Source: Branchiostoma lanceolatum (Eukaryota; Chordata; Leptocardii; Amphioxiformes; Branchiostomatidae). From it: DNA of 64,000 bases. Below are positions 12,901 through 24,199 of the stretch, one piece after another (within the stretch, counting starts at the first letter, position 1; each line of letters starts with the position of its first letter). The stretch is taken from positions 501,001-565,000 of the forward strand of contig NC_089724.1 of the NCBI RefSeq assembly GCF_035083965.1, written 5' to 3'. Position numbers and translations under genes: made by a program. The notes under the pieces were generated by a model. It made no database searches, was not told where the DNA came from, and worked only from the letters and a program-made list of their open reading frames with translations.

Positions 12901-15900
12901 CCCCTCTTCTGTAAGATAAAGGTCATCACCTAGCACGGCTCGGACGTAAGTCGAGTTTAGAGTCGTTACATAATGTCGGATGAGTGATAAGGTGAGAAAT
13001 ACAGTAAAAGATTTCGCCCTCCCTGGTGTTTTTCTTTAAATGTATTAATGAACTTCATTGACACTACAAAAATACAGGGACTTTCGTAAGGTCTTCTACA
13101 ACCATGTGTTTATTTATAGAAAGGTAGATGCAATGGTTAAGATGAAGTACCCAACACTCTTCTTGGCAAGAGTAGAACGAGAGACACGCCCCGTTGTGAT
13201 GTGGCTGAAAGAACATAAATCCTTTACGCAGCAAGTCTACGTCATATTTATTTGTAGACAATGATAATAGTAATAGACATTGTTAACACTATTTCCCTTT
13301 TCCAGGAATTTATTGAAGATTACGACTCAAATAAGGACGGTTTCCTGCAGCTGAACGAGTTCGTTGGTGAGTCTCGTGTGTGACGTCATGACGTGAGGAA
13401 TCTTTGATAATCCGAGTTTCCATTTTATGGATTTTCAGTCGAACTGTGAAACATCGGAGACATTTCAAATATCTGATTTTTAATTACATACACATAAACG
13501 CGCTTCTCTATCAAAATGACATGTTGAATTTGCTACAGTCAGTATCAATTGAAAAAAAGAAGTCCTAATGCTGTTTTTTTATTCCATTGCTGCGCAGCTC
13601 TTTTCTCGGGCTTCGACCTTGACAACGACAAGATCGAGCTTCAGTTTCGGTCACGTGACACTGACGGAAACGGGAGGCTGGATGCCACGGAGCTGATCAG
13701 TTACGTCATCAGGGTGGGTTCCGAGGAGGGCGCGAACCTGGAGGAAGCCAGGAAAATGATCCAGGAGGCCGACACAGACATGGTGAGTGCGTGGCCAACA
13801 TGGGTCATCAGGGTGGGTTATAGCGGCAATCTAGAGGACGCGTGCAAAATCATCCAGGAGGCCGACACAGACATGGTGAGTTCGGGACTAACATGGGTCA
13901 TCAGGGTGGGTTATAGCGGCTATCTAAGGACGCGTCGAAATGATACAGGAGGCCGACACAGACATGGTGAGTGCGTGGCCAACATGGGTCATCAGGGTGG
14001 GTTATAGCGGCAATCTAGAGGATGCGTGCAAAATGATCCAGGAGGCCGACACAGACATGATGAGTTCGGGGCCAACATGGGTCATCAGGGTGGGTTATAG
14101 CGGCAATCTAGAGGACGCGTGCAAAATGATCCAGAAGGCCGACACAGACATGGTGAGTTCGGGGCCAACATGGGTCATCAGGGTGGGTTATAGCGGCAAT
14201 CTAGAGGACGCGTGCAAAATGATCCAGAAGGCCGACACAGACATGGTGAGTTCGGGGCCAACATGGGTCATCAGGGTGGGTTATAGCGGCAATCTAGAGG
14301 ACGCGTGCAAAATGATCCAGAAGGCCGACACAGACATGGTGAGTTCGGGGCCAACATGGGTCATCAGGGTGGGTTATAGCGGCAATCTAGAGGACGCGTG
14401 CAAAATGATCCAGAAGGCCGACACAGACATGGTGAGTTCGGGGCCAACATGGGTCATCAGGGTGGGTTATAGTGGCAATCTAGAGGACGCGTGCAAAATG
14501 ATCCAGGAGGCCGACACAGATATGGTGAGTTTGGGGCTAACATGGGTCATCAGGGTGGGTTATAGCAGCAACATGTAGGAGACGACAGGATTAGTGTTAG
14601 AGTGCGGTAACTCCTGGTATAGGTGCTTTTTTCCTCTGTAGGACGGCCGTCTGAACCTGCAGGAGATCCAGGCGTACTACCGGACCGTGCTGAGCGGGGC
14701 GGTCGGTGGCAGGGGCGACGCGGCCGGGCGGGGTTAGTGTTAGGGTTTGGCAACTCTTGGTGACGGTTTTTGTTTCCTACAGGACGGCCGGCTGTCACTG
14801 CGGGAGATCCAGGCGTACTACCGGACCTTGCTGAGCGGGGCGGGCGGCGGCAGGGGCGACGCGGCCGGGTTAGTGTTAGGGTGCGGTAACTCCTGGTGAC
14901 GGTGCTTGTTTCCCTACAGGACGGCCGGCTGAACCTGCAGGAGATCCAGGCGTACTACCGGACCGTTCTGAGCGACGCGGGCGGCGGCAGGGGCGACGCG
15001 GCCGGGGCGGGGTTAGTGTTAGGGTGCGGTAACGCCTGGTGACGGTGCTTGTTTCCCTACAGGACGGCAGGCTGTCGCTGCGGGAGATCCAGGCGTACTA
15101 CCGCCTGATCGTCAGCAGGGTCGGCGCCAGGCGTGGTGACGTGTCGGGCTTCCGGACCTCCTATGCCTACCTACTGTACTGGCACATCCACATGACGTTC
15201 ACAGACAGGTACGTAACCGCTAGCTGTACTGGCATATCCACATGACGTTCACAGACAGGTACGTAACCGCTAGCTGTACTGGCATATCCACATGACGTTC
15301 ACAGACAGGTACGTAACCGCTAGCTGTACTGGCATATCCACATGACGTTCACAGACAGGTACGTTACCGCTAGCTGTACTGGCACATCCACATGACGTTC
15401 ACAGACAGGTACGTAACCGCTAGCTGTACTGGCATATCCACATGACGTTCACAGACAGGTACGTAACTGTTAGCTGTACTGGCATATCCACATGACGTTC
15501 ACAGACAGGTACGTAACTGTTAGCTGTACTGGCACATCCACATGACGTTCACAGACAGGTACGTAACCGCTAGCCGTACTGGCACATCCACATGACGTTC
15601 ACAGACAGGTACGTAACCGCTAGCCGTACTGGCACATCCACATGACGTTCACAGACAGGTACGTAACCGCTAGCTGTACTGGCATATCCACATGACGTTC
15701 ACAGACAGGTACGTAACCGCTAGCCGTACTGGCATATCCACATGACGTTCCCAGACAGGTACGTAACCGCTAGCTGTACTGGCATATCCACATGACGTTC
15801 ACAGACAGGTACGTAACCGCTAGCTGTACTGGCATATCCACATGACGTTCACAGACAGGTACGTAACCGCTAGCTGTACTGGCATATCCACATGACGTTC

Positions 15901-18900
15901 ACAGACAGGTACGTAACTGTTAGCTGTACTGGCATATCCACATGACGTTCACAGACAGGTACGTAACCGCTAGCCGTACTGGCACATCCACATGACGTTC
16001 ACAGACAGGTACGTAACCGCTAGCCGTACTGGCACATCCACATGACGTTCACAGACAGGTACGTAACCGCTAGCTGTACTGGCACATCCACATGACGTTC
16101 ACAGACAGGTACGTAACCGCTAGCCGTACTGGCACATCCACATGACGTTCACAGACAGGTACGTAACTGTTAGCTGTACTGGCACATCCACATGACGTTC
16201 ACAGACAGGTACGTAACCGCTAGCTGTACTGGCATATCCACATGACGTTCACAGACAGGTACGTAACCGCTAGCTGTACTGGCATATCCACATGACGTTC
16301 ACAGACAGGTACGTAACCGCTAGCTGTACTGGCATATCCACATGACGTTCACAGACAGGTACGTAACTGTTAGCTGTACTGGCACATCCACATGACGTTC
16401 ACAGACAGGTACGTAACCGCTAGCCGTACTGGCACATCCACATGACGTTCACAGACAGGTACGTAACCGCTAGCCGTACTGGCACATCCACATGACGTTC
16501 ACAGACAGGTACGTAACCGCTAGCTGTACTGGCATATCCACATGACGTTCACAGACAGGTACGTAACCGCTAGCCGTACTGGCATATCCACATGACGTTC
16601 ACAGACAGGTACGTAACCGCTAGCTGTACTGGCATATCCACATGACGTTCACAGACAGGTACGTAACTGTTAGCTGTACTGGCATATCCACATGACGTTC
16701 ACAGACAGGTACGTAACCGCTAGCTGTACTGGCATATCCACATGACGTTCACGGACAGGTACGTAACTGTTAGCTGTACTGGCATATCCACATGACGTTC
16801 ACAGACAGGTACGTAACTGTTAGCTGTACTGGCATATCCACATGACGTTCACAGACAGGTACGTAACTGTTAGCTGTACTGGCATATCCACATGACGTTC
16901 ACAGACAGGTACGTAACCGCTAGCCGTACTGGCATATCCACATGACGTTCACAGACAGGTACGTAACTGTTAGCTGTACTGGCACATCCACATGACGTTC
17001 ACAGACAGGTACGTAACCGCTAGCTGTACTGGAATATCCACATGACGTTCACAGACAGGTACGTAACTGTTAGCTGTACTGGCATATCCACATGACGTTC
17101 ACAGACAGGTACGTAACCGCTAGCTGTACTGGCACATCCACATGACGTTCACAGACAGGTACGTAACCGCTAGCTGTACTGGCATATCCACATGACGTTC
17201 ACAGACAGGTACGTAACCGCTAGCTGTACTGGCATATCCACATGACGTTCACAGACAGGTACGTAACCGCTAGCTGTACTGGCATATCCACATGACGTTC
17301 ACAGACAGGTACGTAACCGCTAGCCGTACTGGCATATCCACATGACGTTCACAGACAGGTACGTAACCGCTAGCTGTACTGGCATATCCACATGACGTTC
17401 ACAGACAGGTACGTAACCGCTAGCTGTACTGGCACATCCACATGACGTTCACAGACAGGTACGTAACCGCTAGCCGTACTGGCACATCCACATGACGTTC
17501 ACAGACAGGTACGTAACCGCTAGCCGTACTGGCATATCCACATGACGTTCACAGACAGGTACGTAACTGTTAGCTGTACTGGCACATCCACATGACGTTC
17601 ACAGACAGGTACGTAACTGTTAGCTGTACTGGCATATCCACATGACGTTCACAGACAGGTACGTAACTGTTAGCTGTACTGGCATATCCACATGACGTAC
17701 ACAGACAGGTACGTAACTGTTAGCTGTACTGGCATATCCACATGACGTTCACAGACAGGTACGTAACCGCTAGCTGTACTGGCACATCCACATGACGTTC
17801 ACAGACAGGTACGTAACCGCTAGCCGTACTGGCACATCCACATGACGTTCACAGACAGGTACGTAACTGTTAGCTGTACTGGCACATCCACATGACGTTC
17901 ACAGACAGGTACGTAACTGTTAGCTGTACTGGCATATCCACATGACGTTCACAGACAGGTACGTAACCGCTAGCCGTACTGGCACATCCACATGACGTTC
18001 ACAGACAGGTACGTAACCGCTAGCTGTACTGGCATATCCACATGACGTTCACAGACAGGTACGTAACTGTTAGCTGTACTGGCATATCCACATGACGTTC
18101 ACAGACAGGTACGTAACTGTTAGCTGTACTGGCATATCCACATGACGTTCACAGACAGGTACGTAACTGTTAGCTGTACTGGCATATCCACATGACGTTC
18201 ACAGACAGGTACGTAACCGCTAGCCGTACTGGCACATCCACATGACGTTCACAGACAGGTACGTAACTGTTAGCTGTACTGGCACATCCACATGACGTTC
18301 ACAGACAGGTACGTAACTGTTAGCTGTACTGGCACATCCACATGACGTTCACAGACAGGTACGTAACTGTTAGCTGTATTGGCACATCCACATGACGTTC
18401 ACAGACAGGTACGTAACCGCTAGCCGTACTGGCACATCCACATGACGTTCACAGACAGGTACGTAACTGTTAGCTGTACTGGCATATCCACATGACGTTC
18501 ACAGACAGGTACGTAACTGTTAGCTGTACTGGCATATCCACATGACGTTCACAGACAGGTACGTAACTGTTAGCTGTACTGGCATATCCACATGACGTTC
18601 ACAGACAGGTACGTAACTGTTAGCTGTACTGGCATATCCACATGACGTTCACAGACAGGTACGTAACCGCTAGCCGTACTGGCACATCCACATGACGTTC
18701 ACAGACAGGTACGTAACTGTTAGCTGTACTGGCATATCCACATGACGTTCACAGACAGGTACGTAACTGTTAGCTGTACTGGCATATCCACATGACGTTC
18801 ACAGACAGGTACGTAACTGTTAGCTGTACTGGCATATCCACATGACGTTCACAGACAGGTACGTAACCGCTAGCTGTACTGGCACATCCACATGACGTTC

Positions 18901-21900
18901 ACAGACAGGTACGTAACCGCTAGCCGTACTGGCATATCCACATGACGTTCACAGACAGGTACGTAACTGTTAGCTGTACTGGAATATCCACATGACGTTC
19001 ACAGACAGGTACGTAACTGTTAGCTGTACTGGCATATCCACATGACGTTCACAAACAGGTACGTAACCGCTAGCCGTACTGGCACATCCACATGACGTTC
19101 ACAGACAGGTACGTAACCGCTAGCCGTACTGGCATATCCACATGACGTTCACAGACAGGTACGTAACCGCTAGCTGTACTGGCACATCCACATGACGTTC
19201 ACAGACAGGTACGTAACCGCTAGCTGTACTGGCACATCCACATGACGTTCACAGACAGGTACGTAACCGCTAGCCGTACTGGCATATCCACATGACGTTC
19301 ACAGACAGGTACGTAACTGTTAGCTGTACTGGCACATCCACATGACGTTCACAGACAGGTACGTAACCGCTAGCTGTACTGGCACATCCACATGACGTTC
19401 ACAGACAGGTACGTAACCGCTAGCCGTACTGGCACATCCACATGACGTTCACAGACAGGTACGTAACCGCTAGCTGTACTGGCATATCCACATGACGTTC
19501 ACAGACAGGTACGTAACCGCTAGCCGTACTGGCATATCCACATGACGTTCACAGACAGGTACGTAACCGCTAGCTGTACTGGCATATCCATACTGACGTT
19601 TACTGTTAGCTGTACTGGCACAACAAATCAGATTGATTGATTGATTGATTGATTGTACTGGCACATCCAGTTGTTAATCCAAGTTTTGAATGTCCTGTTT
19701 TCGCAATTCTTGCAATTGAGAATATTTTCCAGGTGTTTGTCCATATTCGCAGGTACTGGCGGGGCTGGAGCTGGAGCTCGTACCGGCCGCGAATCTACAC
19801 CGTCAGGGGCACCGTCCTTTCCACGCTGGGGACCGGCGGCGGCACCGGCATCGTCACCGGGACAACCACTACCGGCGGTACCGGCGGGGGCGGTCGCAGG
19901 CCCACCGGCGGCGGCGGCGGCGGCACCACCACGACTACAACCACCGGCGGCGGCAGGATCTCCTTTACCCAGGACGCGCTGGGACAGCGGATATACACCT
20001 CCAGGGACGGCCGGAGGTACCGATACGACGACGAGGGCAACGTGATCTACATCGTGTACGGTGGAAGCGACATCTACACCGCCGCAGATGGCCGTCGGTA
20101 CAGATACGACGCTAACGGCAGAGTAGTGTACATCACAACCACCACAACCACCACCACTCAGCGGTACACCATTGATGCCCTGGGACAGCGCATCTACACC
20201 ACGAATGATGGTCGCAGGTACCGGTATGACGACGACGGAGAGATCGTGTACATCGTTTACGGTGGAAGCGACATCTACACCGCATCGGATGGGCGCCGGT
20301 ACCGCTACGACGCTAACGGCAGAGTAGTGTACATCACAACCACGACAACCACCACCACACAGCGGTACACCATTGATGCCCTGGGACAGCGCATCTACAC
20401 CACGAATGATGGCCGCAAGTACCGCTACGACGACGACGGTGAGATCGTGTACATCGTTTACGGTGGAAGCGACATCTACACCGCATCGGATGGGCGCCGG
20501 TACCGCTATGACGCTAACGGCAGAGTAGTGTATATTACAACCACGACAACCACCACCACACAGCGGTACACCATTGATGCGTTAGGACAGCGCATCTACA
20601 CCACGAATGATGGGCGCAAGTACCGCTACGATGACGACGGTGAGATCGTGTACATTGTTTACGGTGGAAGCGATATCTACACTTCATCTGACGGGCGCCG
20701 GTACCGATACGACGCTAACGGTAGAGTAGTGTATATTACAACTACGACAACCACCACCACCGAGAGGTACACCATTGATGCGTTAGGACAACGCATCTAC
20801 GCAACATCGGATGGCCGCAGGTACCGATATGACGACGACGGGGAGATAGTGTACATCGTGTACGGTGGCCGCGACGTCTACACTGCGGCCGACGGGCGGC
20901 GGTACCGCTATGACGCTCAAGGAAGGATCGTCTACGTCACCAGCGGAACCACCACCACAACCACAACACAGCGGTACACCATCGATGCGTTAGGGCAACG
21001 CATCTACACCACAACTGACGGCCGCAGGTACCGCTACGACGACGACGGAGAGATAGTCTACATCGTCTTCGGCGGCAACGACATCTACACCGCCTCGGAC
21101 GGGCGGCGGTACCGCTACGATGACGAGGGGAGTGTCGTGTTCATCAGAACAGGAGGAGGAAGAGGAGGAGGCGGGACTACGACCACCACCACGACGCAGC
21201 GGTTCATCGTGGACGCGCTGGGCCAGCGCATCTACACCGCGTCGGACGGCAGGAGGTACCGGTTCGGCGATGACGGGGAGGTGCGGTACGTGGTGTTCGG
21301 GGGCACGGAGCGGTACCGCACGCCGCGCGGGCGGATCTACACGTACGACTCGGAGGGGAACGTGGTGTACTTCTCGCGGGACGGCCGCGCCTACCGCTAC
21401 GACGAGGACGGTAACCTGCTGCTGGTGGACCTGGGCAGGAGGGCGTCGGCCCTGACGGCCGGGCGGCAGGAGGCGCAGCGCTTCCGCCTGGACCGGGACG
21501 GCTACCTGGTGCCGATGGGGGACGATCCGGGAGCTGACGGGGGTTCGTCTATCATCATTATCATTAATTGAGAAGTTTAATTGAGAAGTTTATTGCAAGT
21601 TCATGTCCGTTGGCTTATTGCAAATACATGGTAAAAACATAGGGAAAAACATACATGCGTCAGTAAACTGTGTCTGATTTTGTTCAACAATAGGCATATC
21701 TTGGTTCTCCCGTCGTTGCGGCGGGAGAGGCATATACTGGTACTAAATACAATTGTTGGCTATATCTAAACTAGCTGGATTTGACTTCTTTTTTGGAGGC
21801 AGTGGAAGACGATTATTATTAATAATATCATCTTCATCATTATCATCGTTATCATTACTGTGACATTTCAAACAACTTGCTAGCCCATTGCAAACTTTGA

Positions 21901-22452
21901 CCTGTTAGCCTCGACTTTAAAAAAAGGAAAAAAAAAAACACACACACAGAACATCCGCGAATATCTCCATTAGGTTGGCAGGCAAATGATTTTCTAAATA
22001 CACAAACTAACAAAAATTATCTGGCCGGAGATAGCTCAGTCTGCCGGTACGCACACTCTAAACTTACTGCTTCTGTACTGCATGTCTAGGAAATATCTTG
22101 TTGGTGTTGGTTCACCATATGTGTCTATTTGTGGTCTGTCTTGCTAGGTACCGGTGTTCAAATGATAGTTGATCGCAGTCATGAGGAAACCTACCTCGGA
22201 AAAGAAAACAGCCTCTAACTGCTTGTTTATATTCCAGGGGAGGAAAAGAACGTTGCTGTCCCGGAGAAGGACGTGAAGAAGAATCAGAAGGAGGCAAACC
22301 CCGAGAAAGAAGCGAAGGAGAACAAAAAGGAACAGAGGCAGAGGAAGAAGGAAAAGAAACTTAGGAAGAAAAAAGAGAGGAAAAGCGAGAAGAAGAAGGG
22401 GCAAAAGAAGGGAAAGAAAAGCGGTCAGAAAAAAGGAAAGAAACAGACTTAA
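9926..22452 (+). CDS. Secreted CREC-like EF-hand protein with YD-like repeat domain
   Basis: Exon model: 9926-10063, 10625-10746, 11480-11670, 12621-12790, 13306-13366, 13598-13782, 15063-15208, 19753-21542, 22238-22452, about 1005 residues. Phases match at every join (0,2,1,0,1,0,2,1). The start MRLYLLVVAACVWAAAG is a signal peptide, followed by a short Lys/Glu-rich stretch. Six EF-hand loops follow: DRNGDGFVSEEE, DVNRQGRVAWSG (degenerate), DRDRDGFLSRDE, DSNKDGFLQLNE, DTDGNGRLDATE and DTDMDGRLSLRE. The order and intron positions are those of calumenin. There is no HDEF/HDEL tail; instead come a large repeat domain and a Lys-rich tail, so secretion is inferred. CREC proteins bind Ca2+ at low affinity in the secretory pathway; the role of this chimera is unknown. 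The last junction (exon 8 to 9) uses a weak donor and is the least certain part. Confidence 0.8.
10078..10565 (+). repeat. ~20-bp AT-rich intronic minisatellite
   Basis: Units of the type AATTATGCCAAATTCATG recur about 24 times in intron 1 of the EF-hand gene, beginning just past the exon 1 donor. Open frames on both strands here reflect the repeat only. Confidence 0.9.
10655..10918 (+). repeat. Duplicated exon 2 3' end with donor (2 copies)
   Basis: The segment from CGCGTGAGCAGGCAGATCCC through the donor (CTAGG/GTGGGTTAG) to CTCCTGCAGTTAAGAT is repeated once downstream, at about 10793-10918, nearly unchanged. The second copy carries a donor but only a poor acceptor context, so it is probably not spliced in. 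It is the first of the exon-border duplications in this gene. Confidence 0.9.
11085..11185 (-). repeat. Palindromic dispersed repeat, copy 1
   Basis: The block GCTGGTGTGTTACGCTGAAT, then GGCGGTTATACCGGC, together with the inverted GGCCGTTCAGTGTAAAACC, forms an imperfect hairpin about 95 bp long. Copies occur in the opposite orientation at 62085-62195 and, partly, at 28008-28085. The small size and self-complementarity suggest a MITE-like element. Confidence 0.75.
11199..11478 (+). repeat. 41-bp minisatellite resembling EF-hand codons
   Basis: A unit containing TTGACAGGAACGGTAACGTG, then TTCATTGGTTCTTGCCGG, recurs with a 41-bp period (starts near 11240, 11281, 11322, 11363, 11404, with diverged edge copies). 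It ends at the acceptor of exon 3. The unit resembles the first coding bases of that exon (TTGACCGGAACGGCGACGGG, the DRNGDG loop), so the array appears to be seeded from exon sequence. Confidence 0.8.
11880..12062. mobile_element. Possible Penelope-like element end remnants
   Basis: Two opposed motifs of the form GAAGAAG...CTCGAAACGTC are present: in reverse at about 11890-11935 (read as GAAGAAGGTTGGTGTGTCTC, then AAAACGTTCGGAAG) and forward at about 11990-12015. I recognise this signature from Penelope-like element 3' regions, but no coding part survives, so the call is tentative. Confidence 0.35.
12195..12660 (+). repeat. Acceptor-side array of exon 4 (5 copies, ~105 bp)
   Basis: Five copies of a unit made of a C-rich acceptor (CCCCCAG), the first ~45 bases of exon 4 (GCCGGCGTCAGCTGGGCAC onward to ATGTCGTGG) and a GGGTTAGGGTCCTGGGTT tail. 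The last copy is the real exon at 12621. In each earlier copy the coding part is followed by GTGGGTGGG, which looks like a donor, and reading on reaches an in-frame TGA (after GGGTTGTAC). Decoy use would therefore truncate the protein unless the mini-exon were spliced out again. Confidence 0.92.
13690..14577 (+). repeat. Donor-side array of exon 6 (93 bp, ~9 copies)
   Basis: Exon 6 ends ..EADTDM/GTGAGT at 13782. The last ~45 coding bases plus ~48 intronic bases are repeated about nine times, with donors near 13783, 13876, 13967, 14153, 14246, 14339, 14432 and 14525; the one at 14060 is mutated to ATGAG. The 93-bp period is exactly 31 codons, so most of the array stays open in one frame (RVGYSGNLEDACKMIQ-type units), apart from one early unit that is 91 bp long. 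Intron retention or use of a distal donor would insert repeats next to the sixth EF-hand. Confidence 0.93.
14642..15208 (+). repeat. Exon 7 in four tandem copies
   Basis: Four successive copies each start with a strong acceptor (..TGTAG or CCCTACAG) followed by GACGGCCGGCTG, then GAGATCCAGGCGTACTAC, encoding the second half of the sixth EF-hand (starts 14642, about 14784, 14920 and 15063). The first three end in a Gly/Ala-rich tail and a GTTAGT donor-like site; only the fourth continues to FRTSYAYLLYWHIHMTFTDR and the donor that fits exon 8. The first three have end phases (1 or 2) that do not fit the phase-0 acceptor of the next copy, so they look like non-productive duplicates and not a clean mutually exclusive set. 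Confidence 0.88.
15174..19590 (+). repeat. 50-bp donor-side array of exon 7, about 88 copies
   Basis: The final 35 coding bases of exon 7 (CTGTACTGGCACATCCACAT through ACAGACAG) and 15 intronic bases (GTACGTAACCGCTAG) form a 50-bp unit repeated without spacers for 4.4 kb. Every unit keeps a GTACGT donor and most keep a CTAG acceptor-like site just before the next coding copy. Units differ almost only at three places: ACCGCTAG or ACTGTTAG, CTGTACT or CCGTACT, and GGCATATCC or GGCACATCC. Because 50 is not a multiple of three, read-through soon meets a stop (..SCTGIST then TGA). Confidence 0.97.
19753..21571 (+). CDS. Exon 8: Thr-rich linkers and YD-like repeats
   Basis: The exon opens at the second of two nearby AGs (the first, at about 19732, puts the rest in a wrong frame). 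It codes for RYWRGWSWSSYRPRIYTVRG, a Gly/Thr-rich spacer, then about seven units of 62-66 residues. Each unit carries two DGRRYRYDxxGxxVYI motifs separated by VYGGSDIYT, then a run of 7-9 Thr and QRYTIDALGQRIYT. The YRYDANGRVVYI core resembles the YD/RHS repeat consensus; Thr runs suggest O-glycosylated linkers. The repeat DNA itself is a coding minisatellite with mainly synonymous differences. The frame closes at 21571 (..SSIIIIIN), but the ATC/ATT run there looks intronic, and a phase-1 donor (GGGG/GTTCGT after 21542) joins the next exon in frame. Confidence 0.85.
22238..22452 (+). CDS. Exon 9: Lys-rich C-terminal tail
   Basis: After the acceptor TTATATTCCAG a 71-codon frame reads GEEKNVAVPEKDVKKNQKEA and onward to KKGKKSGQKKGKKQT and TAA. 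The purine-rich, Lys/Glu composition echoes the Lys/Glu stretch after the signal peptide. Phase fits exon 8 exactly. The alternative is that exon 8 is terminal and this is an exon used only in some transcripts. Confidence 0.65.
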
Positions 22453-22570
22453 TCAAACGGACACATTGATGGATGTTTGCGGCAGAAACAACACCACCTT
22501 GAATATTCTATCTGGTTAAACAGAGGACACCACCACTTTTACGTTATTTCAATAGTGCTACAATCCTACT

Positions 22571-22698
22571 ATTCTCCAAGCAGAGGCTTCGATCGAGAGG
22601 GGTAGTTTTCAGGGATTTCTAACGTTTCTGAGATGAGAGGAACGTTAGAAATCCCGGACAAAACTACCCATCTCGATCGAAGCCTCTGCTTGGAGAAT
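22571..22698. mobile_element. Foldback MITE, 128 bp
   Basis: The left arm ATTCTCCAAGCAGAGGCTTC, then GATCGAGAGGGGTAGTTTT, and the right arm ending GAAGCCTCTGCTTGGAGAAT are inverted and nearly perfect for about 55 bases each side of a short ACGTTTCTGAGATGAGAGGA loop. No coding capacity. A MITE is the best fit. Confidence 0.85.
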
Positions 22699-23580
22699 AC
22701 ACTCCTACGGCTAAACGCCGGGCGACACAGTCACTGGCACAGTTCTGAATCAAAGACGTTTTCAGATCAGGATATAGCATGTATCTAAAACCACCACTTA
22801 CGTGTAACGTGCTTCGACTTCTTATTGACTGTACTGAAATACATGTTTTAAATTAAGAGTTTGTTTGGTACATTTCTACATTACACAGTCTGTGACAGTC
22901 ATGAAAATATCTGGTTAAAAATGACAACATGAAAAACCAGGTTTGTGAGGGGATCGCTGGCACTCCATAGCCGTCTTGGATTTACCAAGGCCCCATAGCA
23001 CGGCCTTTATGTGCGTGGTGATCGGGTCGGTGCGAACAGACCGTTCTGGAAAGGTACCGTGAATTGAAGTAAAGTCGTTTTTTGTCCTCTCTTCTATTTA
23101 ACGAAAGGATTACTATATGTTTGTAATACTGACGAAATTCTTGACCGCGTCAAAAACAGCCGTAATTTGTGTAATGAAACCGAGTGAGACGAGCCAAGGT
23201 GTACAGGAGACGGTAAAGACATGGCGACAAAAGTGACTGCTGGGCTTAGCACTAACAAATCTGGCCTGGCTCGTCGGAAGATCTAATATAATTGTATTGT
23301 TACGTGAAGTTAGTCTAGTACTAAGCCTACACATAGAAATCAATTTATGTATTGTCATTATATCTAAAACCTTTGAAAAACTATGAAATCATTCTACTTT
23401 ACTAAAAATTAGAAAAAAAAGATGTATTTTTAAGATCTACTTGTCTAGAAGAAGGATATTGTTAGCAAAGTCATGCATGAGGAAAGTCTTGACAAAATGT
23501 TGATATCGGGCAGGGGACTGATATTCTTCGCTCGGCTGATTGTTGCATGGAACTAGGTAAACACCACGGCAGCAGTTACC

Positions 23581-23913
23581 CTAGTATCCCGTCTATCGCA
23601 GGTTGGATGGGCTCTCTTCGGGGCACTGGGGGCTCTCCGCCGCCCGTGTCAGCTTTGGCACTCGGTATCGTGGATGACTAATCAACTCAAACCCCGTAAA
23701 ACTTAGCCTGGAATCCAGACCTATTATAGCTCCCGAGTCTCTCTCCGGTGTCTCTATTTGCGGAGAGAGACTCGGGAGCTATAATAGGTCTGGATTCCAG
23801 GCTATGTAAAACTACCGAGTGCCACAGTTACCTTCGGGCGGCGGAGAACTCCCCATGCCCCAAGGATCGGAGATCCCGTCCAACCTACGATAGACTAGAT
23901 ACCAGGTTAGGCA
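23581..23913. mobile_element. Foldback element with 44-bp perfect inner arms
   Basis: Inner arms at 23704-23747 (TAGCCTGGAATCCAGACCTA onward) and 23761-23804 are exact inverted copies around a 13-bp loop. Outer arms (CTAGTATCCCGTCTATCG.. and ..CGATAGACTAGATACC) are more diverged and extend the structure to about 333 bp. It could extrude as a cruciform. Likely a non-autonomous foldback transposon. Confidence 0.85.
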
Positions 23914-24199
23914 GCAGTCGGCCCAAGGAGGCTTGGATTGAGACTATGCTGACTCTTTTTTGCATGCTGAGCTTGTTAAAAAAATTATAGCTACTAACTG
24001 TAGATACATAATTAAGCAACTGTGCTTTTAAATTTAAAGACGCGTTGTAATATTTGCTGATTGATAATTTTATTGTCTTGTTGAATGGATGACATTCATG
24101 ATATTTTGGGGAACTTCAATAAAGTCTTAAGAAAACATAACCTTAATAAAAAGTGAATCACTTCGGCTGGCTTCTCTACTTATGACGCGCCGATATGAT

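Noticed and set aside
15174..19590. CRISPR-like array
   Set aside because: Units are contiguous 50-bp direct repeats without unique spacers, sit in a eukaryotic intron and derive from the exon 7 end.
19653..20045. Alternative acceptor at about 19732 for EF-hand gene exon 8
   Set aside because: It joins exon 7 in a frame (CLSIFAGTGGAG..) that leaves the repeat domain and soon stops; the AG at 19752 keeps the long repeat frame.
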